Origin: Pseudoalteromonas sp. HM-SA03 | GTDB lineage: Bacteria > Pseudomonadota > Gammaproteobacteria > Enterobacterales > Alteromonadaceae | Direction of reading: 5' to 3' | Length of the DNA stretch: 39,031 nucleotides | Assembly: GCF_002289345.1 (NCBI RefSeq) | Contig: NZ_NSDG01000104.1 | Coordinates: 43,099 to 82,129 of the forward strand | Shown: one piece after another, positions 15,636 through 26,833 of the stretch | Numbering within the stretch: position 1 is the first letter of the stretch | How the letters are laid out: the number at the start of each line of letters is the position of its first letter | The notes under the pieces: generated by a model | Told to the model about the DNA's origin: nothing | Seen by the model: the letters and a program-made list of their open reading frames with translations, nothing else | The model's database searches: none | Made by a program: the position numbers and the translations under genes

Positions 15636-15667
15636 AAATCACTATCATAATGATGGTGATTTTTTTT
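15636..15667 (+). terminator. Intrinsic terminator
   Basis: AAATCACTATCA and TGATGGTGATTT pair over 12 bp (one G-U) with a 3-nt loop and run into seven or more T. Confidence 0.75.
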
Positions 15668-15842
15668 GTCTATAAATCAATGACTTATACGCAATCATAA
15701 AGCAACTGTCAATTAACTATTGTTGAATGTTAATGAATGCGAGTAAATGTAAGTAACTGTAAAAGTATATTTACAGAATATTACCTTAATATTACATATA
15801 TAAATGTCGCGCACGATGTATATTCAATATAAATATTAAGGC

Positions 15843-15895
15843 ATGGGGGGGGACGGTCTCTGAGTTTACTAGTCATATTCTCAGAACCGTCCTTT
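15843..15895. repeat. Hairpin with poly-G, after the rightmost gene
   Basis: GGACGGT.TCTGAG and CTCAGA.CCGTCC form a 13-bp stem with one mismatch and a 15-nt loop, next to a run of eight G. It lies just after the stop of the leftward gene at 15899 and lacks a T-run, so it may be a 3'-end structure rather than a classical terminator. Confidence 0.5.
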
Positions 15896-15898
15896 ACC

Positions 15899-16273
15899 TT
15901 AAGTATTATATTTAACATGCTCAACTTTTACACCCCGTTCATCAGCTATTCTGAATAATTCAAAATGTATGAATAACAAGAACATAGAACAATCTTTCCC
16001 ATAGGTTTCAGTGTGGCCGTGAGGTAAGAGATCCTTACTAAAATTAACTGAATAGTTCCCGAATCGTCTTTTAGCCTCTTTCTCAACCTCAAGAATAATC
16101 TTCCCGCAAGTCTTATATTCATCAATCAAAACATGCTTAAATGAACTACCCTTTTCGTGTTCGCGCATACGTGTTTTAACATCGCGGTTTGTTACAGGAA
16201 TGATAATATAAAAGTCAACCCCTTTAGAACAACTATTCCCGATATTTTCCAACCGTTTATAGGATGATTCCAC
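15899..16273 (-). CDS. Possible GIY-YIG/T5orf172-like nuclease
   Basis: The product has 124 residues. FYIIIPVTNRDVKTRMREHEKG, then EVEKEAKRRFGNY and GHTETYG, recall the strand-helix, E-helix and terminal Glu pattern of MUG113/T5orf172-type GIY-YIG domains. The GIY and YIG triplets themselves are not evident, so the assignment is weak. Its start is 24 bp from attR's outer arm, so it is the right-end gene. Confidence 0.5.
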   Translation of the reverse strand: MESSYKRLENIGNSCSKGVDFYIIIPVTNRDVKTRMREHEKGSSFKHVLIDEYKTCGKIILEVEKEAKRRFGNYSVNFSKDLLPHGHTETYGKDCSMFLLFIHFELFRIADERGVKVEHVKYNT

Positions 16274-16288
16274 ACAATCCCCTTACAA

Positions 16289-16759
16289 TTAATGTGGTGT
16301 GTCTATGCACTCTACAGCCGTTGCCGTGTTTGACATCCACATAGACAAAAATGCGGTTACGCCCATCATCGCTAAAATCTGTATGCTCGGTTTAGTGCCG
16401 GCAAACAACATGGTACTCAGTGCGATGCGCTTATGTAGGCCCCACTTTTCCATGGCAATCGAGAGCAAAAAACCACCTAGGAATAGATAAATCAAAGGGT
16501 GCGCAAAGGGTGCTGCGACCGCTTTAATAGAAGCAATGCCGACCAAAGGCGAAATAACCAAGGGTAATAAAGAGGCCGCTGGAATAGGTACTGCTTCAGT
16601 TATCCACCAAGAGCCTAGCCAAAATGCTAAGCCTGCGGTTCTCCATGCCTCAACCGACATGCCTGAGGGAGGCTCAACCGTACAGATCACTAACATAACC
16701 AAGGGACCAAGCCACAGAAACAGCTGCGTTTTTACCGTTTTTTTATTCTCTTCTGTCAT
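16289..16759 (-). pseudogene. DASS/SLC13 symporter, N-terminal part of interrupted gene
   Basis: The first 149 residues of the symporter, from MTEENKKTVKTQ through FLSMWMSNTATA, carry several membrane segments and the first SNT motif. The reading then enters the element and stops after seven foreign residues (ECIDTPH). AAGG precedes the ATG. Only 12 bp separate the start from the porin stop, so porin and symporter form one operon. Confidence 0.88.
16297..16321. other. attR of the element (right attP arm plus core GCCGT)
   Basis: GTGTGTCTA (16297-16305) and ACAG (16314-16317) mirror the arms at the left end. The GCCGT core (16317-16321) leads into host coding sequence. The joined 48-bp attP has matching outer 9-bp arms, inner ACAG/CTGT and central GT. 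Confidence 0.8.
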
Positions 16760-16771
16760 TATCTTGAGCCT

Positions 16772-17734
16772 TTAAAACTTGTATTTTAAGCCAACTGCGA
16801 TGCTAGTATCGTCTTGAGTTTCAAGGTCGAGCTGCGTTGCCAACACATATAAGTTAGTTTGTTTATCAAAAATATAGTCTGTACCTAGCGTCCACTGAGT
16901 TGCATCTTCGCTGTGACGTAATCCGCTTGAGTCTTTGGCAAACTGTAGCTTCGGACGCCAATTATTGTCGAGTTGGTAACTTGCACTTAGCACATAACCA
17001 TTTCCCGATTTGTCTTTCGCTAGATTTTCACTGTCTTGGAGGATGGCACCGAGTTGTAGCTTTTGCCACTTGTAAGCCACCGCGATACGCGTAGCAACCA
17101 AATTACCAATACTGTCGGTGTGACTTAGGGCAACATAGTAATCTTTACTTTTTAATGCTCGGTCACCATAAATTGCGGTTGCAGCAAACCCGGCTTCATC
17201 GTTGCTTGCGTCATCTTTAGGTGTGTAGGTCAGAGAAAAAGAAAAGTCATTCCATTTAGGTGAAGTATAGGTAATAGAATCACCAACTCTGTCTTGGCCT
17301 GCCAACACTTGAGCAATATCACTTTGGGTTTCGTTAAATTGGTCGATTTTACCTTCACTGAACTTAAAACGCGTGTCGTTTCTGCCCACTAAAACGGTAC
17401 CAAATTTCCCTTCAAGGCCAACATAGGTGTTCCTTGCTGAAAATGGCTCGGTGGTATTGTCGTGTTCAAAACCTTTAACTTGTACTTCATATTTGTAGAC
17501 GAGTTTTAGATCGCTTGATAAGCCGTGAGTGCCTTTCACACCAATTCTTGAAAATGGCGCGTCAATTTGTGTGCCCTCTTTGGTATAGCGCATCACCCCT
17601 TTGTCTGTGTTGGCAATTTGAACTTCTGCTTTACCATAAATGCTGTAGTCTGCGGCTAGCGCAGAGGCTGATAACGTTGCACTGGCAACTGCCACCGCCA
17701 CTAAAGATTTACTTGCTGTCATGACTTGTCTCAT
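16772..17734 (-). CDS. Gram-negative outer-membrane porin
   Basis: The product has 320 residues or 316 if the second ATG is used. That ATG (17722) has GAGA in front and gives a clean signal peptide (MTASKSLVAVAVASATLSASALA then ADYSIYG-like mature end). Alternating beta-strand pattern throughout, LVGRNDTRF-type eyelet region and a terminal Phe (LKYKF) are typical of trimeric general porins. It is the first gene of the operon with the dicarboxylate symporter and probably admits organic acids to the periplasm. Confidence 0.9.
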   Translation of the reverse strand: MRQVMTASKSLVAVAVASATLSASALAADYSIYGKAEVQIANTDKGVMRYTKEGTQIDAPFSRIGVKGTHGLSSDLKLVYKYEVQVKGFEHDNTTEPFSARNTYVGLEGKFGTVLVGRNDTRFKFSEGKIDQFNETQSDIAQVLAGQDRVGDSITYTSPKWNDFSFSLTYTPKDDASNDEAGFAATAIYGDRALKSKDYYVALSHTDSIGNLVATRIAVAYKWQKLQLGAILQDSENLAKDKSGNGYVLSASYQLDNNWRPKLQFAKDSSGLRHSEDATQWTLGTDYIFDKQTNLYVLATQLDLETQDDTSIAVGLKYKF

Positions 17735-17760
17735 TTTTTGATTATTGTCGCTAAAGACAA

Positions 17761-17777
17761 CGCAATTCTGAGACCAG
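17761..17777 (-). promoter_or_regulatory. sigma54 promoter of the porin/symporter operon
   Basis: On the minus strand CTGGTCTCAGAATTGCG has GG, ten bases, GC, with TTGC at -12, matching the TGGCAC-N5-TTGC type consensus. The start site would fall near 17750, just before the porin gene. Confidence 0.7.
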
Positions 17778-17839
17778 AGTTTATTTTTTAATATAAATCA
17801 GATGGATAAATCAAAATCAAAGGTTAATGGCAGCTAAAG

Positions 17840-17857
17840 TGTGCGGATTTCCACACA
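17840..17857. promoter_or_regulatory. Candidate DctD enhancer site
   Basis: TGTGCGGATTTCCACACA is an imperfect palindrome lying about 65-80 bp upstream of the sigma54 promoter, the right kind of position for a bEBP dimer. The neighbouring DctD is the natural ligand. Confidence 0.55.
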
Positions 17858-17883
17858 TTTAAATCTATAATGTGTCACTAAAC

Positions 17884-19239
17884 TCACCCATCATCATTGG
17901 TGAACATAGTGCGATTTAAACCATACTTACTCATCTTGTCGTACAAGGTTTTTCTCGGCACTTTTAGCAAATTCATCGCATCTTTTATGCTGCCTTGGCT
18001 TTGTGCCAGCGCTTCTTCAATTAACGATTGTTCGTAGTAGCTCACCTTCTCAGCCAAACTCAACGTTTCGTCAGACAAATTGCTTTGCATGTTACTCGTA
18101 GTCATCGCACCACCGAGTAAAATATGGCGCTCGGCGTGGTTTCTCAGCTCTCGCACGTTCCCAGGCCAATCTTGTGCCAGTAGCTGCGCCTCTAATTCAG
18201 GGCTAACAGGCTGCATAGGTTTATGAAAGCGAGTGGCGGCAATGGAGCTAAAGTGTTTATATAGCAGCGGAATATCAGCTTTTCTGGAACGAAGTGATGG
18301 GATCATTACTTTGACGAGGTTAAGACGATAAAATAAATCAGAGCGGAATTTACCTTGCGCGACTAAGGTTTGTAAATCCACTTTCGTCGCCGCAACCACT
18401 CTAATGTCCAGCGCTATCGCAGTGTTGCTACCAACTGGCGTCACACTTCGCTCTTCTAAAACGCGCAGGAGCTTCACTTGTAAAGCCGCAGACATGGCTT
18501 CGATTTCATCCAAAAAAACCGTACCGCCTTGAGCAAAAGAAAATTTACCCTCGCGAGACTCTTTAGCACCCGTAAATGCACCACTTTTGGCACCAAATAA
18601 TTCACTTTCAATCAGTTCTTCTGGAATTGCACCGCAATTGATAGCGACAAAGTTATGGTTTGAGCGCTCGCTATGGTCATGTAAGTATCGCGCCACCAAT
18701 TCCTTTCCTGTACCGGTTTCACCTTCAATCAATACGTCAGCTGGGGTATCAATCACAGCATCAAGCAAATGCAGCATTTGCTGCATTTGTTTTGTCTCAC
18801 CTAAGATCCGCACGCCCGGCGCAGACTTTTTCTTAACTTGCGCTTTTAGCTCTCGGTTTTCCATCACCAACCGGCGTTTATCAAGCGCCCTTTCTATACA
18901 GTCAAGTAGCGGCTCTGACACAGGTTTTTCAAAAAAGTCGTAAGCCCCTTTTTGGATGGCTTTTACCGCCACTTCAACATCCGCAAAGCCGGTTAGAAAT
19001 ACCACAGGTAACTCAGAATCAAACTGCATTACCTGCTCTAAAAATTGAATGCCATTGATCTCAGGCATATTGATGTCACAAAGTACAACACCGCTAAACT
19101 GACGAGAAAGCTTTTTTAATGCAGGCGCTGCACTGGAAAAACACTGCACAGAGTACCCTTCTATTTCAAATAGTTGCTTTAGTGCATCTCGTATACTTTG
19201 TTCATCATCGATGATTAACAGGGTTTTCTCTTCAGTCAT
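17884..19239 (-). CDS. dctD: sigma54-dependent response regulator, DctD type
   Basis: The product has 451 residues. The receiver domain (about 1-120) has acidic DDE at 11-13 and phosphoacceptor Asp55 in VVLCDINMP. The AAA+ domain (about 145-375) has Walker A GETGTGKE and GAFTGA, which contacts sigma54. The Fis-type HTH is at the C-terminus (SIKDAMNLLKVPRKTLYDKM). The start overlaps the DctB stop by 8 nt. DctB/DctD pairs sense C4-dicarboxylates and activate their transporter, which fits the porin-symporter operon with a sigma54 promoter next door. Confidence 0.93.
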   Translation of the reverse strand: MTEEKTLLIIDDEQSIRDALKQLFEIEGYSVQCFSSAAPALKKLSRQFSGVVLCDINMPEINGIQFLEQVMQFDSELPVVFLTGFADVEVAVKAIQKGAYDFFEKPVSEPLLDCIERALDKRRLVMENRELKAQVKKKSAPGVRILGETKQMQQMLHLLDAVIDTPADVLIEGETGTGKELVARYLHDHSERSNHNFVAINCGAIPEELIESELFGAKSGAFTGAKESREGKFSFAQGGTVFLDEIEAMSAALQVKLLRVLEERSVTPVGSNTAIALDIRVVAATKVDLQTLVAQGKFRSDLFYRLNLVKVMIPSLRSRKADIPLLYKHFSSIAATRFHKPMQPVSPELEAQLLAQDWPGNVRELRNHAERHILLGGAMTTSNMQSNLSDETLSLAEKVSYYEQSLIEEALAQSQGSIKDAMNLLKVPRKTLYDKMSKYGLNRTMFTNDDG

Positions 19240-20953
19240 GTTGCGGATTCTTTGTGTGTAAACTAATTAAAAACTCAGCACCACCTTGCGGATGGTTATG
19301 GGCACTGAGTTTGCCATGAAACGATTCAATAATCTGTTTTGAAATGGATAACCCTAAGCCCAAGCCATTACCTGACTTAGTGGTGTAAAACGGTTCAAAT
19401 ATGTTGGATAAAGCGTGCTGCTTTATTCCTTCGCCCGAGTCAATAATAGACAGCTGGATCTTGCCCTCATGCTCCACAGCGCGAATATAAATACATTTAT
19501 TATCTTGCTCAACAATGGCTTGGCACGCATTGCTAATAATATTCACTAGGACTTGTTCAAACTTAAATGGGTCAACCCAGATGTTGCACGCAAGCCCCTC
19601 ACTTTGAATTGCTACACCGTAGCGTTTGAGTTCAGGCCCAACTATAACTAAGGCGTTATCTACTGAGTGCTTAAGGTTGGCCACCAGCATCTTATTATCA
19701 TGATGCTGACTAAATGATTTTAGCTGCGCTACAATTTTATGCACTCGAGTGATCAAAGATTGGATCAGGACCATGTTTTCGACTACTTTGCTCACTTCTC
19801 CCTTTTGAGCCAACCGTTTGGCGCTGGCAACATACGCACTCATGGCACTAAGCGGTTGATTGATTTCATGGTTAATGCTGGCGCTGAGCTGCCCTATGGT
19901 TGCCAACTTGGCAGCGCGAATCAGTGCATCTTGCGCCTGCTCGAGCGCTTGCTTGCGGCTGGCAACCTCAGCCTCGAGACTCCGCTGGCTGAAAAGCAGT
20001 TGTCTGTATCCTGTCAATTTACTCAACGTATACTCAACAACAACAAAGAGTAAAATCAATACCAGTGCGGTTACCCCAAGCCGCGGCCACTGTGCCGCTT
20101 TAATAGGCGCAACTTCATGTAGCAAATAAAGTGTGTATTGGTTGTTAAGCGGCCTCTTTTGCATCAGCGCGTCGCTGCCATGAGATGACGTTTTCACTCT
20201 GGTTGGTGAAAGCACGCGCCAATCAATCGGAAACAGAGATTCGTTTTCAAACTGTCTTGAGGATTCAATTTCTTTACGCTTTGTGGGAGGCAGTTCCCCT
20301 AACGAGGCTAAACGCCACTGCTCAACATCAGATGCCAGCACAATACTATTGCCGTCCACGATTAAGAAATGACTATCAGTTCCCGTATCAAGCTGGGCTT
20401 TATCAGATTCAAATTTACTGGCGTTAACCTTCATCACCACCACGCCCACAAGCGATCCATCTTTGTAGACAGATTTAGCAAAATAGAAACCACGGGTTTT
20501 GGAACGTAAACCGAGCGCAAAAGATACATGCTCATTGCCCTCGATGGTTTCGTAAAAATAGGGGCGAAAGGCAAAATTGCTGCCTTTATAACTATGCGGC
20601 AAATACCAGTTGCTGCTCGCAATCACTGTTCCACTGAGGTCTAGCAGGTAAACGTCTGACGCACCACTGGATATTTGAATGTCCTGAAGGTATCTGTCCA
20701 GTTCATTGGAGTTAATAGCGGTTGCTTGCTGTAAGCCTGATTGCACCAAATTGCTTAGGCTCAATTGCGTTTGGATAGCTTGATAACGAGTAAATTCAGT
20801 CTGGATATAACTATTGAGCTTTTCTAGGTTGGTTTTAGTCTGACCAAGGACCTTTTCCTCATCCTGTGCCACATTGAACCAATAGCTTGTCCACAGCCCA
20901 CAAAATAATAATAAAAGATAAATTAATATCTTAACTGAGAACTTATGTGACAC
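19232..20953 (-). CDS. dctB: Sensor histidine kinase, DctB type
   Basis: The product has about 573 residues. One membrane helix (ILIYLLLLFCGLWTSYWF), a periplasmic double-Cache sensor of about 250 residues, a second helix (GVTALVLILLFVVVEYTL), a coiled linker, HisKA with SINHEINQPLSA (His about 360) and HATPase with NIISNACQAI, DSGEGI and GNGLGLGLS. The GTG at 20953 is preferred because AGGAG lies 6 nt before it. A TTG two codons upstream abuts that site too closely. The partner is DctD. Confidence 0.92.
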   Translation of the reverse strand: MSHKFSVKILIYLLLLFCGLWTSYWFNVAQDEEKVLGQTKTNLEKLNSYIQTEFTRYQAIQTQLSLSNLVQSGLQQATAINSNELDRYLQDIQISSGASDVYLLDLSGTVIASSNWYLPHSYKGSNFAFRPYFYETIEGNEHVSFALGLRSKTRGFYFAKSVYKDGSLVGVVVMKVNASKFESDKAQLDTGTDSHFLIVDGNSIVLASDVEQWRLASLGELPPTKRKEIESSRQFENESLFPIDWRVLSPTRVKTSSHGSDALMQKRPLNNQYTLYLLHEVAPIKAAQWPRLGVTALVLILLFVVVEYTLSKLTGYRQLLFSQRSLEAEVASRKQALEQAQDALIRAAKLATIGQLSASINHEINQPLSAMSAYVASAKRLAQKGEVSKVVENMVLIQSLITRVHKIVAQLKSFSQHHDNKMLVANLKHSVDNALVIVGPELKRYGVAIQSEGLACNIWVDPFKFEQVLVNIISNACQAIVEQDNKCIYIRAVEHEGKIQLSIIDSGEGIKQHALSNIFEPFYTTKSGNGLGLGLSISKQIIESFHGKLSAHNHPQGGAEFLISLHTKNPQHD

Positions 20954-21105
20954 ACGCAACTCCTAATTGAACTCATTGAGTCTATCAGAAGCAGAATATC
21001 AATTAAATCAAATCTCTCTAAATCAATGTATCACTAAGTGCCAAGACCGGAGATAAGCAAGGTTATATCCCCAGTCTTAATTTTAAACGCGTATTAGTTG
21101 GCGTA

Positions 21106-22935
21106 TTAATTCGCACTAATACTTAGCGTTACATTGCTCGCTGCTTGGTAGCCTTGCAGGCCGATATGCCAAGTGCCAGTCTGAGGATTGGAGATTGTAC
21201 ATACCTCATTATTGCCATTTTTGTACGGCCGACATTGGTACGTGCTGGTATTTGGTTGCGTGCCAAAATTCACATAAAGATCCGCATCTCCCGTGCCTCC
21301 CGACATCGTAATTGTCAGGGTTTGGTATCCCGCGGTTAGTGCTTGACTAAAATACTGCCACTGTCCGCTGGCGACAGAAATATTATTGATAGTTTCATCA
21401 ATAGGCGTATTGCCACTTGAGGTATCGTATTGCCCTACCAAACTGACTCCCGAAATCGCATTCCATGCCTCTACCATCACGTAATACGTGCCAGTTTGCA
21501 CAGCGGAAATATTGCATTGCTCGTTACTAGACGAGTTAGTGCTTTTGCAGTCATGAGTATCCAAAGTAGGTTTGGAGCCATAGCGAACGTAGAGATCGGC
21601 GTCACCAGTGCCACCTGAGGTGGTAAAACTTAAATTAGTTGCACCTTGTGGTACTTCCATGGTGAAAAACTGCTGGCTTTTAGAAGCGCCAGAAATGTCC
21701 GTTTTAGCCACGCCATTTTCAAGCTCATTGCTTGGCGGTGGCGGAGGTGTATCTCCCGCATTTTTACCAAGCTCAGCAACAAATGCCAGCGCGAGTTTTG
21801 CAAATTTTTGTGCATGTGTTGAATCAAATTCGGTATCGTTGGTGGTATGAATTTTTCTATTGATCTCAGACATTCTTGATTCAAATGGCATAGAAGCTGG
21901 GAACCCTTGCTGATACCAAGATGCATGGTCTGAGCAGCCATAACCGCATTGGTCATAGGCATAGCTTAGGTTTGGCAAATAAGTTTCAATTAATTGGCCT
22001 AAGAACTGATTCTGTGCACTGTTTGTATAGTCTGTCATCATCACAATATCTGCACTACTGCCATTGCGGCCAGTCATATCAAATTGTGTCATACCGACTA
22101 CGTTTTTTCCCTGAGAGCTGTACGACTGTGCGATAGCTTTAGAACCTCGAAGCCCAACTTCCTCTGCCGCAAAGCCCATGATTTGGATTGTCCGCTGAGG
22201 CTGATAACCATCTTCAACAATAGCGCTTAGCGCTTCGGTAAGCACAGCTATCCCAGAGGCATTATCATCCGCACCCGGCGCAAGCCCACTTGAATTAGAT
22301 TGGTTAATTGAATCAAGGTGTCCACCGATAATAACAATTTCATCACTCAGCTCACTACCTGGAATGGTGACAATCACTGAAGATTGAGCCCAAGAATGGC
22401 TAAAATATTCAACACTAATATCTGAGCGACTTGCTGCAATATCACTCCACGTTTGCTTGACCCATGCAGCGGCATCAATGCCTGTTTGCGAGGTATAATA
22501 GCGGTTATAAAAACTAGTTAGCGAATTGACACTGCTGTCTAAGTTCACTGTACTGACTTTTGAGATTAAGCTGTTAACCCGTGTAGGATTATCTATGCTG
22601 TAGTTAACCAGTGTCGCACTTGGATTTATACTTTCTAACTGTGTAAGGTAGTTTTTCGCCTGCTCTAAGGAGTCATGGGCGACAAAGCCACCACAGCGGT
22701 GATATTCGTCGTGCATAAATGCACTCAGGTGTGCATGTAAGTTTGCGGGTACTTTTAACGCTTTGACTTCACTGTTTGGTAAAGAAAACTGCTCGAAGTG
22801 AATACCGCGAATAGAATTATGGACTTGGAAATGCTGACTAGACTTCGCATCCATCGTCACCCAAACCTCTTCAGACGCTTCAGAAAAGCTACTCAAACAG
22901 GCAATGCTCAGTAGCATAGGTGTAGTTAATTTCAT
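21106..22935 (-). CDS. Secreted M28-family zinc aminopeptidase with two PPC domains
   Basis: The product has about 609 residues from MKLTTPMLL (ATG 22935, with GAGGAT upstream). An earlier in-frame start at 22968 lacks a ribosome site. Signal peptide, then an M28 domain with zinc-ligand motifs GGHLDS, GADDNASG, AAEEVGLRG and CSDHASW, as in Vibrio/Aeromonas leucine aminopeptidases. A PPPPP linker precedes two PPC domains (DADLYVRYG and DADLYVNFG), which are usually removed on maturation or aid secretion. Confidence 0.92.
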   Translation of the reverse strand: MKLTTPMLLSIACLSSFSEASEEVWVTMDAKSSQHFQVHNSIRGIHFEQFSLPNSEVKALKVPANLHAHLSAFMHDEYHRCGGFVAHDSLEQAKNYLTQLESINPSATLVNYSIDNPTRVNSLISKVSTVNLDSSVNSLTSFYNRYYTSQTGIDAAAWVKQTWSDIAASRSDISVEYFSHSWAQSSVIVTIPGSELSDEIVIIGGHLDSINQSNSSGLAPGADDNASGIAVLTEALSAIVEDGYQPQRTIQIMGFAAEEVGLRGSKAIAQSYSSQGKNVVGMTQFDMTGRNGSSADIVMMTDYTNSAQNQFLGQLIETYLPNLSYAYDQCGYGCSDHASWYQQGFPASMPFESRMSEINRKIHTTNDTEFDSTHAQKFAKLALAFVAELGKNAGDTPPPPPSNELENGVAKTDISGASKSQQFFTMEVPQGATNLSFTTSGGTGDADLYVRYGSKPTLDTHDCKSTNSSSNEQCNISAVQTGTYYVMVEAWNAISGVSLVGQYDTSSGNTPIDETINNISVASGQWQYFSQALTAGYQTLTITMSGGTGDADLYVNFGTQPNTSTYQCRPYKNGNNEVCTISNPQTGTWHIGLQGYQAASNVTLSISAN

Positions 22936-23043
22936 TGTTGTATCCTCAACCCATTTGAATAACAACATGATTTAAGCGCTGAGCAAAATAAAAGGATTAT
23001 TCAAATGAGGTAAATTTATGATTTTTTTTGGGGCCTAATAAGA

Positions 23044-23061
23044 AGGGAGCTTGCGCTCCCT
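23044..23061 (-). terminator. Terminator of the M4 peptidase gene
   Basis: AGGGAGC-TTGC-GCTCCCT lies 13 nt after the stop. Leftward it is followed by TCTTATT. Confidence 0.6.
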
Positions 23062-23073
23062 ATAAACTGTTAC

Positions 23074-25793
<2,720 letters not shown>

Positions 25794-26321
25794 ATGGATA
25801 CTTTTGAAATTTTATCCTACGCAGATCATAGAGTTGGGGCCGTTCTAACAGGGAAAGCAGCCGCAGAAAAATTGCAAAATGATTTGTTAAACAGTCACCT
25901 TGTTCAACATGAGCATCTAGAGCTGGTTAATCCGTATGACAAAGATGCCGACAAAAAACTTGAGCCTAAAAGCGAAAGTCGTCTTGCCAAAAACATGCTT
26001 AATTGGCATTTGTACCTTGGCAGCATGGGGGTGATATTAGGCTTTCTCATCGCAGGGCTATTGGTAAGTTATGGACCGGCTTTCACTCAAGCTAATCCTT
26101 ATTTAACGTTTATCGCTTTATTAAGCCCCGGCTTATTTTTAGGGCTATTTGCTTCAGGCCTTATTTCTTTGCGTCCGGACAAAGATGCGTTTAACCAAGC
26201 GGTGATGAATAAAATCGCAGAGGGCAAGTGGCTGCTTATCATTAAAACGAATAATGAGGCGCATCGCAGCAAACTCATGTCGTTTTTTAAAAACAGCACC
26301 AAAGCAGACATTTTAAGCTAG
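25794..26321 (+). CDS. Small inner-membrane protein of unknown function
   Basis: The product has 175 residues with two membrane helices (GVILGFLIAGLLVSYG and LTFIALLSPGLFLGLFASGL) between cytoplasmic domains. AGGAGGA is a strong ribosome site. Layout resembles small stress-associated membrane proteins, but I cannot name the family. It is 15 bp from the hemerythrin gene and probably shares its message. Confidence 0.8.
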   Translation: MDTFEILSYADHRVGAVLTGKAAAEKLQNDLLNSHLVQHEHLELVNPYDKDADKKLEPKSESRLAKNMLNWHLYLGSMGVILGFLIAGLLVSYGPAFTQANPYLTFIALLSPGLFLGLFASGLISLRPDKDAFNQAVMNKIAEGKWLLIIKTNNEAHRSKLMSFFKNSTKADILS

Positions 26322-26336
26322 AAAGAGGTAATCTAC

Positions 26337-26771
26337 ATGGAAATTTTTAATGCAATAAAGCAAGATCATGATCATCAACGCGCCCTATTGAAAATGTTGG
26401 CAGAAACGTCTGGTGATTCAAAGGTCCGCGAAAAGTACTATAAAGAGTTGAAAGACGCGTTAGAGGCACATGCCATCGCAGAAGAAAGATACTTTTACGC
26501 CCCGTTAATGGAAAGCGACATGACGATCGAAGACTCTCGCCACGGTATCGCCGAGCATCATGAGATTGATGAGTTAATTGAGGCACTGGATAATACGGAG
26601 TTTTCCGATCCTAGTTGGCTAACTAAATTGAAAAACCTCAAAGACAAAGTTGAGCATCACTTGGCTGACGAAGAGCAAGCGTTTTTCCAGCGAGCGGGTA
26701 AAGTACTTGATAAAAGTGAAAAGTCGCAACTTGCAGATGAGTATCAAAAAGAGATGGAAGAGCAGTTATAG
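26337..26771 (+). CDS. Hemerythrin HHE-domain protein
   Basis: The product has 144 residues forming a four-helix bundle. Ligand-type residues occur in KQDHDHQR, EAHAIAEE, AEHHEIDEL and EHHLADEEQ, the His/Glu pattern of a non-haem di-iron hemerythrin. AAGAGGTAATCTAC precedes the ATG. Likely roles are oxygen, NO or iron handling. Confidence 0.9.
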   Translation: MEIFNAIKQDHDHQRALLKMLAETSGDSKVREKYYKELKDALEAHAIAEERYFYAPLMESDMTIEDSRHGIAEHHEIDELIEALDNTEFSDPSWLTKLKNLKDKVEHHLADEEQAFFQRAGKVLDKSEKSQLADEYQKEMEEQL

Positions 26772-26777
26772 TTTTCT

Positions 26778-26801
26778 ATGCCCACAACATGTTGTGGGCA
26801 T
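26778..26801. terminator. Bidirectional palindromic terminator
   Basis: A perfect 24-bp palindrome (arms ATGCCCACAACA) lies between two convergent genes. T-runs on both sides are weak. Confidence 0.6.
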
Positions 26802-26833
26802 TTACTTTGCTGCATGTTGGTAAGCCTACACAG

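Larger units (their letters stand above)
1131..16321. mobile_element. 15.2-kb integrated element with serine integrase and SF2 replication-type helicase
   Basis: The boundaries are read from sequence. GCCGT occurs at 1131-1135 and 16317-16321, and deleting one copy with everything between them fuses the two halves of the SLC13 gene in frame. The unit is 15,186 bp and visibly AT-richer than both flanks. It encodes a large serine recombinase at one end, a helicase, a resolvase, two RHH-like proteins and two candidate nucleases. I recognise no virion, packaging, relaxase or type IV secretion gene. It is best described as an integrated plasmid-like replicon or satellite. Whether it excises or replicates is inference. 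Confidence 0.88.

Noticed and set aside
1131..16321. NT[AG]TAV encoded at both junctions as a long target-site duplication
   Set aside because: The 18-bp stretches differ at five positions; only GCCGT is common. The similarity fits attP resembling attB, not a duplication made by a transposase.
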